From assembly GCF_000236785.1 (NCBI RefSeq), contig NZ_AGUF01000013.1, positions 161,463-225,462 of the forward strand: a stretch of DNA of 64,000 nt, given 5' to 3'. This stretch comes from Achromobacter arsenitoxydans SY8. GTDB taxonomy: Bacteria; Pseudomonadota; Gammaproteobacteria; Burkholderiales; Burkholderiaceae_B. Within the stretch, counting starts at the first letter, position 1; every line of letters begins with the position of its first letter. Shown here one piece after another: positions 1 to 10,995 of this stretch. The notes below the pieces were generated by a model, which was not told the origin of the DNA, made no database searches, and saw only the letters and a program-made list of their open reading frames with translations. Made by a program: the position numbers and the translations under genes.

Positions 1-448
1 CATGCGCATCCGCTCCAGCGGCAACGGCGAACCGGGCATCAACGGCGGCCCTCCGGGCGACCTGTATGTGGAAATCCACATCAAGCAGCACAAGATCTTC
101 CAGCGCGACAGCGACGACCTGCACTGCGAGCTGACCATCCCGTTCACCACGGCGGCATTGGGCGGTGAACTCCAGGTCCCGACGCTGGGCGGCAAGGCCG
201 AGATCTCGATCCCCGAAGGCACGCAGTCCGGCAAGACCTTCCGCCTGCGCGGCAAGGGCATCCGCGGCGTGCGCGGCAGCTACCCGGGCGATCTCTACTG
301 CCACGTAGTGGTGGAAACGCCGGTGCGCCTGAGCGACGACCAGAAGAACATCCTGCGCCAGTTCGAGGCCTCGCTGAACGACGGCGGCGACCGCCACTCC
401 CCGCAAAGCAAGTCCTGGACGGACCGCGTGAAGGAATTCTTCAGCTGA
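1..448 (+). CDS. dnaJ: Chaperone DnaJ, C-terminal part (5' end outside window)
   Basis: Hsp40 co-chaperone that delivers unfolded clients to DnaK and stimulates its ATPase. Only the last ~149 codons are present; the frame is open to base 1, so the J domain, Gly/Phe linker and zinc centre lie upstream. What remains is the C-terminal substrate-binding region (CTD I end, CTD II and dimerisation tail), recognised from the [36 protein letters not shown] and [12 protein letters not shown] segments typical of DnaJ. A strong intrinsic terminator follows at 470-501. The identification is firm; only the 5' end is missing. Confidence 0.97.
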   Translation, partial: MRIRSSGNGEPGINGGPPGDLYVEIHIKQHKIFQRDSDDLHCELTIPFTTAALGGELQVPTLGGKAEISIPEGTQSGKTFRLRGKGIRGVRGSYPGDLYCHVVVETPVRLSDDQKNILRQFEASLNDGGDRHSPQSKSWTDRVKEFFS

Positions 449-469
449 ATTGCCTGAACAGCCGTCAGA

Positions 470-501
470 AAGCCGCGACCCTGAACGTCGCGGCTTTTTT
501 T
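470..501 (+). terminator. Rho-independent terminator after dnaJ
   Basis: A 10-bp perfect stem (470-479 with 487-496, arm AAGCCGCGAC) with a 7-nt loop is followed by a T tract reaching 501. It sits 22 nt after the dnaJ stop codon. Confidence 0.93.
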
Positions 502-703
502 GTTTCTGGCATCGCGACGCTGCTGCTCGATGAGCTCGCAGCCGTCGGGCCTGCGCTGGCCGTGAGGATGATCAGCAGCGGAAACTCTGTCCAGGATTTC
601 GACTGCAGGCCACCGTCAAATTGTTCCAGCAATTTCAGACGCAACTGATTGACGGCCAATTTGATTTTCTCGACAGTCGTTGCTGTGACTTCAGACGGAG
701 CAA

Positions 704-1522
704 ATGAATGGCCGAGAAATCAAGCATCAGCATTGTGCTCTGGACAGCGCGATTGGCCGTGGCCCCATTGTTGGGGGCGCAGCCATGATTCGAATACGGG
801 CGTCAGTAGGGCGGGGTGGGTTGAATCGAGCTGCCGACGTGCGGGTGGTGCAGAGAGCTTTGAATGTGTACAGGCGCCGGTACAGGCGCGGACGGGAAAT
901 CCCCGAATCCGGCCTGATCTCTTTCGATTCCGTCGAGACAATTCAAGATCTTCAACGCAGACTCGGCGCCAATCCAACAGGTCGGATTGAGCCGATGTCG
1001 CCTACGCTCCGGGCCCTTGGCCGCGCAGGTGGGCTGGCGGAATTCGACACTGCAATGCCGGAAGTGCTTAGAGCCGTGGCGGGCACCGTGGAAGTGTTGG
1101 TGAGCGACGGAAGGTTAGTGAGTTCGGGTTCTCAGTGGGGGCATGTTGCCGTCGACATTGGGGGTACCGTGTACTCGAGAGCTCATACCAATTACTACGT
1201 GCTGCCTCGCGCCTATTACTTGCAGCGAAACAGCTACCGCGTAACCGTGGGGCTTGTTCTTCGGATGTCTGGAGGAGAAATCGGCATCTTGCGAAGAGAG
1301 CTCCAACGCCGTGCCGCATTGCAGGCCCCATATGATCTCATCGGAAACAGCTGTTCAACGAATGTGGCCGACGTATTGGAAATGATCGGCGTGTTAGCGC
1401 ACGACCCGCGATTTCAGTGGGACGCTTTGCGCAGGACTGCTGTCAGTCCGAAGGAAGTGCTGATAATTGTCTCGCGTTCGCCGCGCCTGCTCAGGCGCAA
1501 CATTTATCCAAAGCTCAAATGA
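704..1522 (+). CDS. Peptidoglycan-binding, papain-like (permuted NlpC/P60-type) putative amidase; candidate toxin
   Basis: The 272-aa protein has an N-terminal peptidoglycan-binding-1-like segment (residues ~32-105, SVGRGGLNRAADVRVVQRALN and a second helix pair). A C-terminal region (~125-260) has the layout of permuted papain-like hydrolases: His147 in WGHVAVDIGG-VYS and Cys217 in YDLIGNSCSTNVADVL, i.e. His before Cys. Such proteins cleave peptidoglycan peptides or related amide/ester bonds. The start at 704 has GGAG at 697-700; Met28 (785) is an alternative with a poorer ribosome site. No signal peptide is visible. The stop overlaps the next start (ATGA), so it is translationally coupled to a lipoprotein, the arrangement of secreted amidase effectors and immunity proteins. 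Family assignment is by motif only; effector status is inference. Confidence 0.6.
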   Translation: MNGREIKHQHCALDSAIGRGPIVGGAAMIRIRASVGRGGLNRAADVRVVQRALNVYRRRYRRGREIPESGLISFDSVETIQDLQRRLGANPTGRIEPMSPTLRALGRAGGLAEFDTAMPEVLRAVAGTVEVLVSDGRLVSSGSQWGHVAVDIGGTVYSRAHTNYYVLPRAYYLQRNSYRVTVGLVLRMSGGEIGILRRELQRRAALQAPYDLIGNSCSTNVADVLEMIGVLAHDPRFQWDALRRTAVSPKEVLIIVSRSPRLLRRNIYPKLK

Positions 1523-1806
1523 AGTTTCTTCTGTCAGCTGCTCTCTCGGCACTTATGTTGCTTGCCGTGGTGTACGGTTGTTCGGACGCGCCTAAAGGCC
1601 GCTGGAAAGTTACGGCGCCCGTCGATGTCTATGCGGATAATGATGACGGCGCTCCCGTTGCTTTTGTGTTGCAGCCAGGGGAAATCTGTGCCTTAGCCGA
1701 TGGATGGAGCTATCAAAAAATGTTCAGGTTCAAGCGAGTCTCTTGCAGCGAACGCGATGGGTGGATATCGCTTGACTCGGATTTCGAAAAGGTACTGGGC
1801 GCGTAA
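1519..1806 (+). CDS. Small putative lipoprotein, possible immunity partner of the upstream amidase
   Basis: 95 aa. Residues 1-20 form a signal peptide (Lys2, hydrophobic LLSAALSALMLLAVV) ending in the lipobox-like VYGC, giving Cys21 as the lipidation site. The mature part is a small SH3-like beta domain by appearance (VDVYADND, VAFVLQPGE, DGWISL). The start at 1519 is chosen because it gives a complete signal peptide and overlaps the preceding stop by 4 nt; an in-frame start further upstream would run through the previous gene. A periplasmic SH3-like lipoprotein directly behind a putative peptidoglycan amidase fits an immunity or inhibitor role, but this is inferred from position only. Confidence 0.6.
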   Translation: MKFLLSAALSALMLLAVVYGCSDAPKGRWKVTAPVDVYADNDDGAPVAFVLQPGEICALADGWSYQKMFRFKRVSCSERDGWISLDSDFEKVLGA

Positions 1807-1830
1807 AGAACCCAAATCGAACGGACAAAA

Positions 1831-1854
1831 AAACCGCGGCTCGCGCCGCGGTTT
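1831..1854 (-). terminator. Strong hairpin with U-tract on the minus strand
   Basis: Perfect 10-bp stem (1831-1840 with 1845-1854, arm AAACCGCGGC, loop TCGC). The run of A just before it on the plus strand gives a U tract for leftward transcripts, so it is a second-line terminator for the DUF4148 gene and may also stop rightward transcription from the lipoprotein gene. Confidence 0.8.
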
Positions 1855-1855
1855 C

Positions 1856-1972
1856 ACTGCTACTGCTACTGCAACTTCACTTAAATCAACTTCAACTTCA
1901 ACTGCATTTACAGCAACTTCAACTGCGACCTCAACTTCAACTGCGACTTCAACTGCTACATCAACCGCCGCT
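1856..1972. repeat. Degenerate hexanucleotide repeat tract (ACTTCA / ACTGCN units)
   Basis: About 117 nt built almost wholly of imperfect ACTGCT, ACTGCA, ACTTCA and ACTGCG units, lying between two minus-strand terminators and outside any convincing gene. In the plus frame it would encode Thr-Ala/Thr-Ser repeats, but no supported start or family exists there. Confidence 0.75.
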
Positions 1973-1979
1973 GTCGCCA

Positions 1980-2019
1980 GAAAAAACCGGCCTCAAGCCA
2001 TGATGCCGCCCGAGGCCGG
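1980..2019 (-). terminator. Terminator of the DUF4148 gene
   Basis: Stem 1987-1994 (CCGGCCTC) with 2012-2019 (GAGGCCGG); the A run at 1980-1986 becomes the U tract on the minus strand. It begins about 20 nt after the stop codon at 2039. Confidence 0.85.
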
Positions 2020-2038
2020 CCGGGCTACAGCAAGCAGC

Positions 2039-2428
2039 TCACCGGGTGATCGGCGGGTATTCGAGCTCGCCGAACGTGTATTGACCGCTGGCCTTGGCTT
2101 GCGCCAGTTCAGCCTGGACTTCGGCGCGCGTCTTCGCGCTGCCGGTTGCCGCAATGACGGGCGGGTATTGCAGTTCGCCGAACGTGTACTCGCCGCTGAC
2201 CTTGGCTTGTTGCAGTTGCGATTGCACTTCCTGCGAGCTCAGGCTGGTCGTCTGGGGCAGGGCGGGCGGATAGTCCAGCTCGCCGAAGGTGTACTGGCCG
2301 CTGGCCTTGGCTTGTTGCAGTTCGGTCGCGACCTGGGCGCTGCTCTTGGCTTGTTCCACGCCAGCGGCTTGCGCGCCGACGCCGGCCAGGGCCAGGGATA
2401 GAAACAGGGTAGTGGCTAGGGTTTTCAT
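2039..2428 (-). CDS. DUF4148 family exported protein with three internal repeats
   Basis: 129 aa. It begins with a classical signal peptide (MKTLATTLFLSLALAGVGAQAAG), so the mature protein should be periplasmic. The mature part consists of three tandem copies of a unit ending in QAKxSGxYTFGELxYPP (near residues 43-54, 76-87 and 113-125), the hallmark of the betaproteobacterial DUF4148 family, whose function is unknown. Start at 2428 is supported by GGAGG at 2436-2440 and by the signal peptide; the open frame extends further upstream without purpose. The gene is monocistronic with its own terminator. Such proteins are common in Burkholderiales and often stress-responsive, but nothing here shows the trigger. 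Confidence 0.85.
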   Translation of the reverse strand: MKTLATTLFLSLALAGVGAQAAGVEQAKSSAQVATELQQAKASGQYTFGELDYPPALPQTTSLSSQEVQSQLQQAKVSGEYTFGELQYPPVIAATGSAKTRAEVQAELAQAKASGQYTFGELEYPPITR

Positions 2429-2666
2429 GATGAGACCTCCAATTCGAATTAATGGGGACCGAATCCGGCGGCCTTCCGTCGTGGTTCGTTTGCTGTTCCC
2501 GATGACTGAATTGTGCGCGTCATCCCACCTGGGATAAACCCGCATTTCATGAAAACATCTTTCCAAATAACCGAGTAATCAGAAAATTTCCAAAAATTAG
2601 CCACATAAATGGCATGGTTGATCCTGTGATGGCAGGAAACTCCCCTGGAATCAAAGCCTTTTATGC

Positions 2667-2691
2667 AAAAAAACCCCTGCCGAGGCAGGGG
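2667..2691 (-). terminator. Terminator of the M16 peptidase gene
   Basis: Stem CCCCTGC (2674-2680) with GCAGGGG (2685-2691); the A run at 2667-2673 provides the minus-strand U tract. It starts 24 nt after the stop at 2715. Confidence 0.9.
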
Positions 2692-2714
2692 TTTTGTGTG
2701 GGGGCGAAAGTCCC

Positions 2715-5471
<2,757 letters not shown>

Positions 5472-5600
5472 GGCGGACTATTCCTTTGGCATGGCAGAAT
5501 CCGTTGGAGTGTATACGTTGGCAATGGTTCAGGCGCCTGTGCCGGGGACTGCGCCCGCGGCGGGCGCCAGGGCGGATGCCGCAAGCCCGAGGAAGTGGAT

Positions 5601-6200
5601 ATGTCCCTATCTGTTGAAGTCGAAACGCCGCGCCTGGTGCTGCGGCAGTGGCGGGCGGCCGACCGCGAGCCCTTCGCGGCGCTCAATGGCGATCCGCAGG
5701 TTACCGAACACCTGCTGCCGCTTACCGCCCGGGAAAGCGATGCGCTTGCCGACCGGCTGGCTGCGGGCATCGACGAGCATGGCTGGGGCTTCTGGGCGGT
5801 AGAGGCGCCGGGCGTGGCGCCCTTCATCGGCTTCGTGGGCATCAAACCGCTGGCGCCCATCCTGCCGTTCGCGCCGGGCGTGGAGATAGGCTGGCGCCTT
5901 GCCCGGGCCTACTGGGGCAGGGGGTATGCCAGCGAGGCCGCCCAGGCGGCCTTGCGCGTCGGGTTCGATCAGGTCGGACTGGACGAGATCGTGGCGTTTA
6001 CGGTCGCGGCCAATCTGCGGTCCCGCGCGGTGATGGACCGGCTGGGCATGAAAGCCGATCCCGGTCTTTTCGACCATCCGGCGGTGCCCGTGGGAAGTCC
6101 CCTGCGTGCGCATGTGCTGTACCGCATAGGCCGGGACGACTGGCGCAAGCCAGGAGCCGGTGACGGAAACCTCGATGGCGCGGTGGTTGCGGCCGCATAA
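5601..6200 (+). CDS. GNAT family N-acetyltransferase, RimJ/RimL type
   Basis: 199 aa. It begins ETPRLVLRQWRAADREPFAALN, the standard opening of the RimJ/RimL-like acetyltransferase_3 group, and has the acetyl-CoA loop region YWGRGYASEAAQAALR (about residues 105-120) followed by IVAFTVAANLRSRAVMDRLGM, where the NxxSxxVMxxLG helix is typical. Members acetylate N-terminal or side-chain amines of proteins, or small molecules; the substrate cannot be told here. The start at 5601 is preceded by GAGGAAG 6 nt upstream; longer in-frame starts would overlap the divergent peptidase gene. Confidence 0.88.
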   Translation: MSLSVEVETPRLVLRQWRAADREPFAALNGDPQVTEHLLPLTARESDALADRLAAGIDEHGWGFWAVEAPGVAPFIGFVGIKPLAPILPFAPGVEIGWRLARAYWGRGYASEAAQAALRVGFDQVGLDEIVAFTVAANLRSRAVMDRLGMKADPGLFDHPAVPVGSPLRAHVLYRIGRDDWRKPGAGDGNLDGAVVAAA

Positions 6201-6449
6201 GGTCCGCGACGGCTTGTCGTTTCTGAATGCTGCGATGCAATATCGTGTGTGGCCATGGGCGATTTGAGGTCGGGCCGTTCGCGGGTGTAAGCTTTTGAGT
6301 ACGTAGTAGCTGTTGTCGACGGGATGCGCGACAGCCGCCTACCGGCTTCCCGTCCAACGCCAGACGCCGCCCCACGCGCGGCGCCGGTGCTTGTCGTTCG
6401 CGCCTTCGCCGCCGGCATCCTGCCAGCGCATCTTACGGAGGAACGACCC

Positions 6450-6830
6450 ATGCTGACCGAGATCGTCACGCGTGCTTTGTCCCAATTGACAGGCAGCGCC
6501 CTTAGCGGCGATGGCATCAAAGGGCAGTTTCAGTACGCTTATGCCAGTGATGACGGCCAATTCGTGGCCATACTGACCCATGACATGACCACGTATGTGG
6601 TGGACTTGAACACGCAGCGGTATTTCGCGGAGTGCGGGGGATCGCCCCGCGGATTCGCCGGCCACGTGCTTGAAATGGAGGGCGCTACTGCACGCACCCA
6701 TCCGTGGCCCGCCGCCCATGATCTTTTCGACCTGGACATGGATGCGGACGAACTGTCCTGGCGCCAGTGCCCGGGGCTGCGCAACATGGCAAACAGCGCC
6801 CACCGATCTGTGGAGAGCCGCGCCGCCTGA
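6450..6830 (+). CDS. Hypothetical protein, 126 aa
   Basis: Cytosolic-looking, acidic C-terminal half, no signal peptide or membrane segment, and no family that I recognise. Start at 6450 is supported by GGAGG at 6437-6441; a strong terminator follows at 6861-6887, so it is a one-gene unit. The central part (residues ~24-60, FQYAYASDDGQFVAILTHDMTTYVVDLNTQRYFAEC) looks like a short beta-rich fold. A real gene by its ribosome site, terminator and codon usage; function unknown. Confidence 0.75.
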   Translation: MLTEIVTRALSQLTGSALSGDGIKGQFQYAYASDDGQFVAILTHDMTTYVVDLNTQRYFAECGGSPRGFAGHVLEMEGATARTHPWPAAHDLFDLDMDADELSWRQCPGLRNMANSAHRSVESRAA

Positions 6831-6860
6831 GAGTGGCCAGAAGCGGCAACACCTCACTGA

Positions 6861-6887
6861 ACCGGCGGCCTCGCCGGTTTTTTTTTT
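6861..6887 (+). terminator. Rho-independent terminator
   Basis: ACCGGCG (6861-6867) pairs with CGCCGGT (6872-6878) around loop GCCT and is followed by about ten T. It closes the unit of the 126-aa hypothetical protein. Confidence 0.93.
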
Positions 6888-6968
6888 AGACGATGACCCC
6901 AGCCCGGCATTTCGCTACTCAACCGACGCACTCATCGAAGCCCTAAATCAGCAGCAGTCATGGCTGCT

Positions 6969-7823
6969 TCAAGCAGCCAGCAGCCAGAGTGTCTTCTTGA
7001 TCCGCTCGGTCAGTGAGCCGGACGGAAGGCGAGGCGACGCATAGACACCCAGGGTCATGGATGGGGGCGACGGCAGCGCATGCTTCCCGTTGAGTGACAC
7101 CAGGCCCGGAACCGCGCGTTTTGCGGGGGCGATGGTCAAGCCGATGCCGCTGCGCGAAGCGCCGTGCAGCAAGGCCAGCGCATCGGCTTCAAATGCCAAG
7201 ATCCACTCGATGCCGGCCTTCTCAACAAGCGCAATGACTGCGTCGCGCCAGGCACATGGTTCACGCCAGAGCACGAGCGGCAACGGCCGCAAGGCCGGGT
7301 CGAAGAATGGGGCCGCTGCCCAGGTCAACGGATAGTCCCGGGTCTCCAGCGGCGCCGCCCGTGTCTGCTGTGGATCGACGAGCGCCAGATCGAAGATCCC
7401 ATCCTCGATGCCTTGCGCGATCACCTGTCCGGAGGCGTGAACGATCTCCAGACTCAAACTCGGATGGATAACCTTGAGATCGTGCAGCACGGCCATGCGC
7501 TGGTGGCCCACACTTTCCTCCGACAAGCCGATACGCAACTGCGTTTTTTCGTACTGCTCTCCGAGTGCGGCCGGGATGCCGTCGGTCAGAGCGAGTATGC
7601 GCTCGGCCAGTTCCATCAAGCGTTCTCCCGACGCAGTGGGCGCAACCCCGACGTTGGTCCGAACCAGCAACGTGTGACCCAGGCGCTCTTCCAGCCGCTG
7701 GATGTGCTGACTGATGGCGGGTTGCGTCCGCCCGAGCAACTTCGCCGCACGGCTGATGTTGCCGCTGCGGATGACGGTCGCAAAGCTGCGAAGCAGGCCG
7801 AGATCGAAGTCGGCTGGCATCAT
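6969..7823 (-). CDS. LysR family transcriptional regulator
   Basis: 284 aa. The N-terminal winged helix-turn-helix spans about residues 5-65 (LLRSFATVIRSGNISRAAKLLGRTQPAISQHIQRLEERLG, the classical LysR signature) and is followed by an effector-binding domain of periplasmic-binding fold (~90-284). It is transcribed divergently from a Bcr/CflA-like efflux gene, with a 91-nt AT-rich intergenic region (ATAAATTTTTATATCC near 7822-7840). By the usual LysR arrangement it probably controls that pump and itself. Met1 and Met2 are adjacent candidate starts. Confidence 0.93.
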   Translation of the reverse strand: MMPADFDLGLLRSFATVIRSGNISRAAKLLGRTQPAISQHIQRLEERLGHTLLVRTNVGVAPTASGERLMELAERILALTDGIPAALGEQYEKTQLRIGLSEESVGHQRMAVLHDLKVIHPSLSLEIVHASGQVIAQGIEDGIFDLALVDPQQTRAAPLETRDYPLTWAAAPFFDPALRPLPLVLWREPCAWRDAVIALVEKAGIEWILAFEADALALLHGASRSGIGLTIAPAKRAVPGLVSLNGKHALPSPPSMTLGVYASPRLPSGSLTERIKKTLWLLAA

Positions 7824-7914
7824 AAATTTTTATATCCAGGCATAAAAATGAGGATGCTATAAATATTTAATTGTGGTGGCTATCGTACTGCTTTGCATCG
7901 GATGCATCCACGAT

Positions 7915-9153
7915 ATGCCCAATTCACGAGACATCTCTGCTCCCTTTGCCGCTATCCTGCCGTTGATGGCGGCAACCTGCACGGCGCTGCTGGCGACCGA
8001 TCTGTATCTGCCCAGTATCCCGTCGTTACCCCTGTGGCTAGGGGGAACGCTCGCTCAAGCGCAACTCACGTTGCCGGCCTTTTTCGCCACTTTTGCAGTG
8101 GCCTTGCTGCTTTACGGGGCATTGGCCGAGACCTATGGACGGCTGCGTGTGCTGTTGACCGGCATGGCCGTCTTCCTGGCTGGCTGCGTGCTGGGCGGAC
8201 TTGCACCGAATATCGAAACGCTGCTGATCGCTCGCGGGATGCAAGGCGCGGGCGCGGCAGCGGCGCCGGCTGTGGCGCCGGCCCTGGTGCGGGAAATCGG
8301 CGATCGGACGACCAGCATCAGGGCGTTATCCTGGCTGGCTGTCTGCCAATCCATCGTGCCCGCGCTCGGGCCATTGCTGGGCGCGGGCGTGCTTGCGCTG
8401 TGGGGGTGGCGTGCCAGTTTCATTCTGCTGGTTCTGGCGGGCGGCATCTGCTTGTGGGCATTGTTGCGCTGGCGGGTTTCATTCGCGGGGACACTCGCCA
8501 CGACAAAGCCGGAGCACCACGCGGCGCAGGCGCTGTGGCGTACCTATGCGCTGGTGCTGTCGCGTACGTCCTTCCTGGGCCACGCATTGGGGTATGCCTG
8601 CGCCTATGGCGCGATGCTGACGTTCGTGGGTTCGGCGCCATTCCTGTTGCAGCGCGCCTACGGACTCGCACCCTGGTCTTTCGCAGTGGTGCAGGCGGCC
8701 ATGGTGGCTTGCTTCATGGCAGGCGCCATGTCCTCGGCCCGTTTCGTCGAGAGCCGCGGCGTGCGGCGCACCATCGCGCTGTCCAATGGACTGTTTGGCG
8801 TCACCGTGGCGATTCTGTGGCTCATTGCCCTGCAAAGTATGCCGAGCACCATGTTGACCGTCACGCTGGCGATGCTGCCGTCACAGATCGGTCTCGGCCT
8901 GCGCTCCGGCGTATCCAAGCAAGCCGCAATGGACAGCGTGCCGGAGCGTCCGTCCAGCGCTTCGGCGATGACCTCCTTCCTTTGCTTCGGCTTCGCGGTG
9001 ATCGGGAACGCGGTGGTTTCGATTTTTCTGGCGTTCCAGATCCTGCCTGTGGCCCTGGTATGCCTGACGTTCTTCCTGGTCGGGCTGGCAGCCAGCTTGC
9101 TGCCGTGGCGGCCTGCGCGCTCTGAGAATTCCTCTCTCGAGATTCGGAGGTGA
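7915..9153 (+). CDS. MFS drug efflux transporter, Bcr/CflA-like
   Basis: 412 aa from ATG 7915 (a GTG at 7873 would add 14 residues). Twelve hydrophobic segments are visible. The first helix carries the TDLYLPSIP motif, and a proton-antiporter motif A-like loop (YGALAETYGRLRVLL) follows TM2, both typical of the DHA1 Bcr/CflA group of multidrug exporters in the inner membrane. It is divergent from a LysR regulator that probably controls it. No strong ribosome site is seen before 7915, so the exact start is uncertain. The substrate is unknown. Confidence 0.85.
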   Translation: MPNSRDISAPFAAILPLMAATCTALLATDLYLPSIPSLPLWLGGTLAQAQLTLPAFFATFAVALLLYGALAETYGRLRVLLTGMAVFLAGCVLGGLAPNIETLLIARGMQGAGAAAAPAVAPALVREIGDRTTSIRALSWLAVCQSIVPALGPLLGAGVLALWGWRASFILLVLAGGICLWALLRWRVSFAGTLATTKPEHHAAQALWRTYALVLSRTSFLGHALGYACAYGAMLTFVGSAPFLLQRAYGLAPWSFAVVQAAMVACFMAGAMSSARFVESRGVRRTIALSNGLFGVTVAILWLIALQSMPSTMLTVTLAMLPSQIGLGLRSGVSKQAAMDSVPERPSSASAMTSFLCFGFAVIGNAVVSIFLAFQILPVALVCLTFFLVGLAASLLPWRPARSENSSLEIRR

Positions 9154-9194
9154 GAGGAAAGGAATCGTTCTCCCGTGGTGGTTAAAATTCCGCC

Positions 9195-9752
9195 ATGAAT
9201 ACACACCCGGAATTCCGCGCTCCGCAGGGATCCACGCTGGTCGATTGCACGCATGACCGCCATGCGGACCAGATCCTGGCCATCTTCAATGACGCCATCG
9301 CCACGTCCACCGCACTGTACGACTACAAGCCGCGGCCGCGCGAAGCGATGCAGGGATGGTTCCAGGCCAAGCTGCAGGGCGGTTTCCCGGTCGTAGGCCT
9401 GGAAAACGAAGCGGGCGAGCTCATGGCCTTTGCCAGCTACGGCACGTTCCGCGCGTGGCCGGCCTACAAGTATTCGGTTGAGCACTCTGTTTACGTGGAC
9501 GCGCGTTTCCGCGGCCGCGGCCTGGGCGAGGCCCTGATGTGCGAACTGATCGGGCGGGCGCGCGCCCATGGCGTGCATGTGCTGATCGGCGGGATTGATG
9601 CCGCCAACCAGGGCAGCATTCGCCTGCACGAGAAGCTGGGCTTTCAGCATGCCGGCACGATCCGCGAGGCGGGCTTCAAGTTCGGGCGCTGGCTGGACCT
9701 GGCGTTCTATCAGCTCACGCTGGACACGCCCGACAACCCGGTCGACGGTTGA
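9195..9752 (+). CDS. GNAT N-acetyltransferase, phosphinothricin acetyltransferase-like
   Basis: 185 aa. The acetyl-CoA binding motif VYVDARFRGRGLGEALM (RGRGLG, about residues 98-114) and the C-terminal NQGSIRLHEKLGFQHAGTIREAGFKFGRWLDLAFYQLTL block match the Pat/Bar-like group, whose members N-acetylate phosphinothricin, methionine sulfoximine or sulfone. The start at 9195 gives the full fold. It lies 41 nt after the efflux gene on the same strand and could be cotranscribed. Substrate is inferred from the subgroup. Confidence 0.87.
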   Translation: MNTHPEFRAPQGSTLVDCTHDRHADQILAIFNDAIATSTALYDYKPRPREAMQGWFQAKLQGGFPVVGLENEAGELMAFASYGTFRAWPAYKYSVEHSVYVDARFRGRGLGEALMCELIGRARAHGVHVLIGGIDAANQGSIRLHEKLGFQHAGTIREAGFKFGRWLDLAFYQLTLDTPDNPVDG

Positions 9753-9797
9753 TCCGGGCTGGCGTGGCGGCTGTTTTCTAAAGGCCGGCGCCGCGCC

Positions 9798-10970
9798 CTA
9801 CTTGGACAGCATCCGCATGGCCTGCTCCAGTCCCGCAACGGTCACGGGGTACATGCGGTCCTGCATGATGTCGCGCATCAGCGCGATGGATTGGCGGTAT
9901 TGCCACGAGGCGGTGGGCTCGGGATTGAGCCAGACGGACTTGGGCCAGGCGTCGAGCAGGCGGCGCATCCATTCGGCGCCGGGCTCCTTGTTGTAGTGCT
10001 CCACCGAGCCGCCCGGCTGGAGGATCTCGTAGGGGCTCATCGTGGCGTCGCCGACGATGATCAGCCGCCAGTCCGGGTTGTATTTGCGCAGCACGTCCCA
10101 GGTGTCGAAGCGTTCGCTCTGGCGGCGGCGGTTGCTCTGCCACAGGCTTTCGTAGGGGCAGTTGTGGAAGTAATAGACTTCCAGGTTGCGGAATTCGCTG
10201 CGGGCCGCCGAGAACAATTCCTCGACCCGGCCGATGTGGTCGTCCATGCTGCCGCCTACGTCCAGCAGCATCAGCACCTTGACCGTGTTGTGGCGTTCCG
10301 GAACCATGCGCAGGTCCAGGTGGCCGGCGTTGCGCGCGGTGCTGGCGATCGTGTCGTCCAGGTCCAGTTCCAGTTCGGCGCCCTGGCGCGCGAAGCGCCG
10401 CAGCCGGCGCAGCGCCACCTTGAAATTGCGCGTGCCCAGTTCGACCTGGTCGTCGTAGTCTTTGAACTGGCGCATGTCCCAGACCTTGACCGCGGTGCGG
10501 TTGCCGGCCGACGCGCCGCCTACGCGGATGCCTTCCGGATGGTAGCCGCCGTTGCCGAAGGGCGAGGTGCCGCCGGTGCCTATCCATTTGCTGCCGCCCG
10601 CGTGGCGTTCCTTCTGCTCTTCGAGGCGTTCCTTGAAGAGCTCCATGAGCTTGTCCCAGCCGTGCTTTTCGATGGCGGCCTTTTCTTCGGGAGACAGGCT
10701 TTTTTCGAACTGCTTGATCAGCCAGTCCAGCGGGATGTCCTTGCCCGCGGGCAGCGCGGCCTCGATGCCTTTGTAATAGGCGCCGAAGGCCTTGTCGTAG
10801 CGGTCGTAGAGGGATTCGTCCTTGACCAGCGTGGCGCGCGCCAGGAAGTAGAACTCGTCCAGCGTGGGCGACATCAGGTCCTGGCGCAAGGCGTCCACCA
10901 GGGTCAGGTATTCCTTCACCGAGACGGGCAGCTTGTGCGCCCGGAGGTGGTAGAAGAAGTCGATCAGCAT
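9798..10970 (-). CDS. VWA domain-containing CoxE-like protein
   Basis: 390 aa. The N-terminal half (FFYHLRAHKLPVSVKEYLTLVDALR, FYFLARATLVKDE) and the C-terminal von Willebrand A domain match the CoxE-like VWA group. The metal-site motif is the variant DVGGSMDDH (about residues 240-248) instead of canonical DxSxS. Such proteins act with a MoxR AAA+ ATPase as a chaperone or metal-centre maturation pair; the ATPase is the gene immediately upstream (gap 25 nt), so both form an operon. The client protein is not in evidence. Confidence 0.88.
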   Translation of the reverse strand: MLIDFFYHLRAHKLPVSVKEYLTLVDALRQDLMSPTLDEFYFLARATLVKDESLYDRYDKAFGAYYKGIEAALPAGKDIPLDWLIKQFEKSLSPEEKAAIEKHGWDKLMELFKERLEEQKERHAGGSKWIGTGGTSPFGNGGYHPEGIRVGGASAGNRTAVKVWDMRQFKDYDDQVELGTRNFKVALRRLRRFARQGAELELDLDDTIASTARNAGHLDLRMVPERHNTVKVLMLLDVGGSMDDHIGRVEELFSAARSEFRNLEVYYFHNCPYESLWQSNRRRQSERFDTWDVLRKYNPDWRLIIVGDATMSPYEILQPGGSVEHYNKEPGAEWMRRLLDAWPKSVWLNPEPTASWQYRQSIALMRDIMQDRMYPVTVAGLEQAMRMLSK

Positions 10971-10995
10971 GTGCGGGCCGCCCGTGGTTGCCGCA

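Noticed and set aside
1700-2401. Plus-strand open frame encoding Thr/Ser/Ala repeats, then antisense to the DUF4148 gene
   Set aside because: Begins inside the lipoprotein gene, runs through the repeat tract and two terminators, and has no ribosome site.
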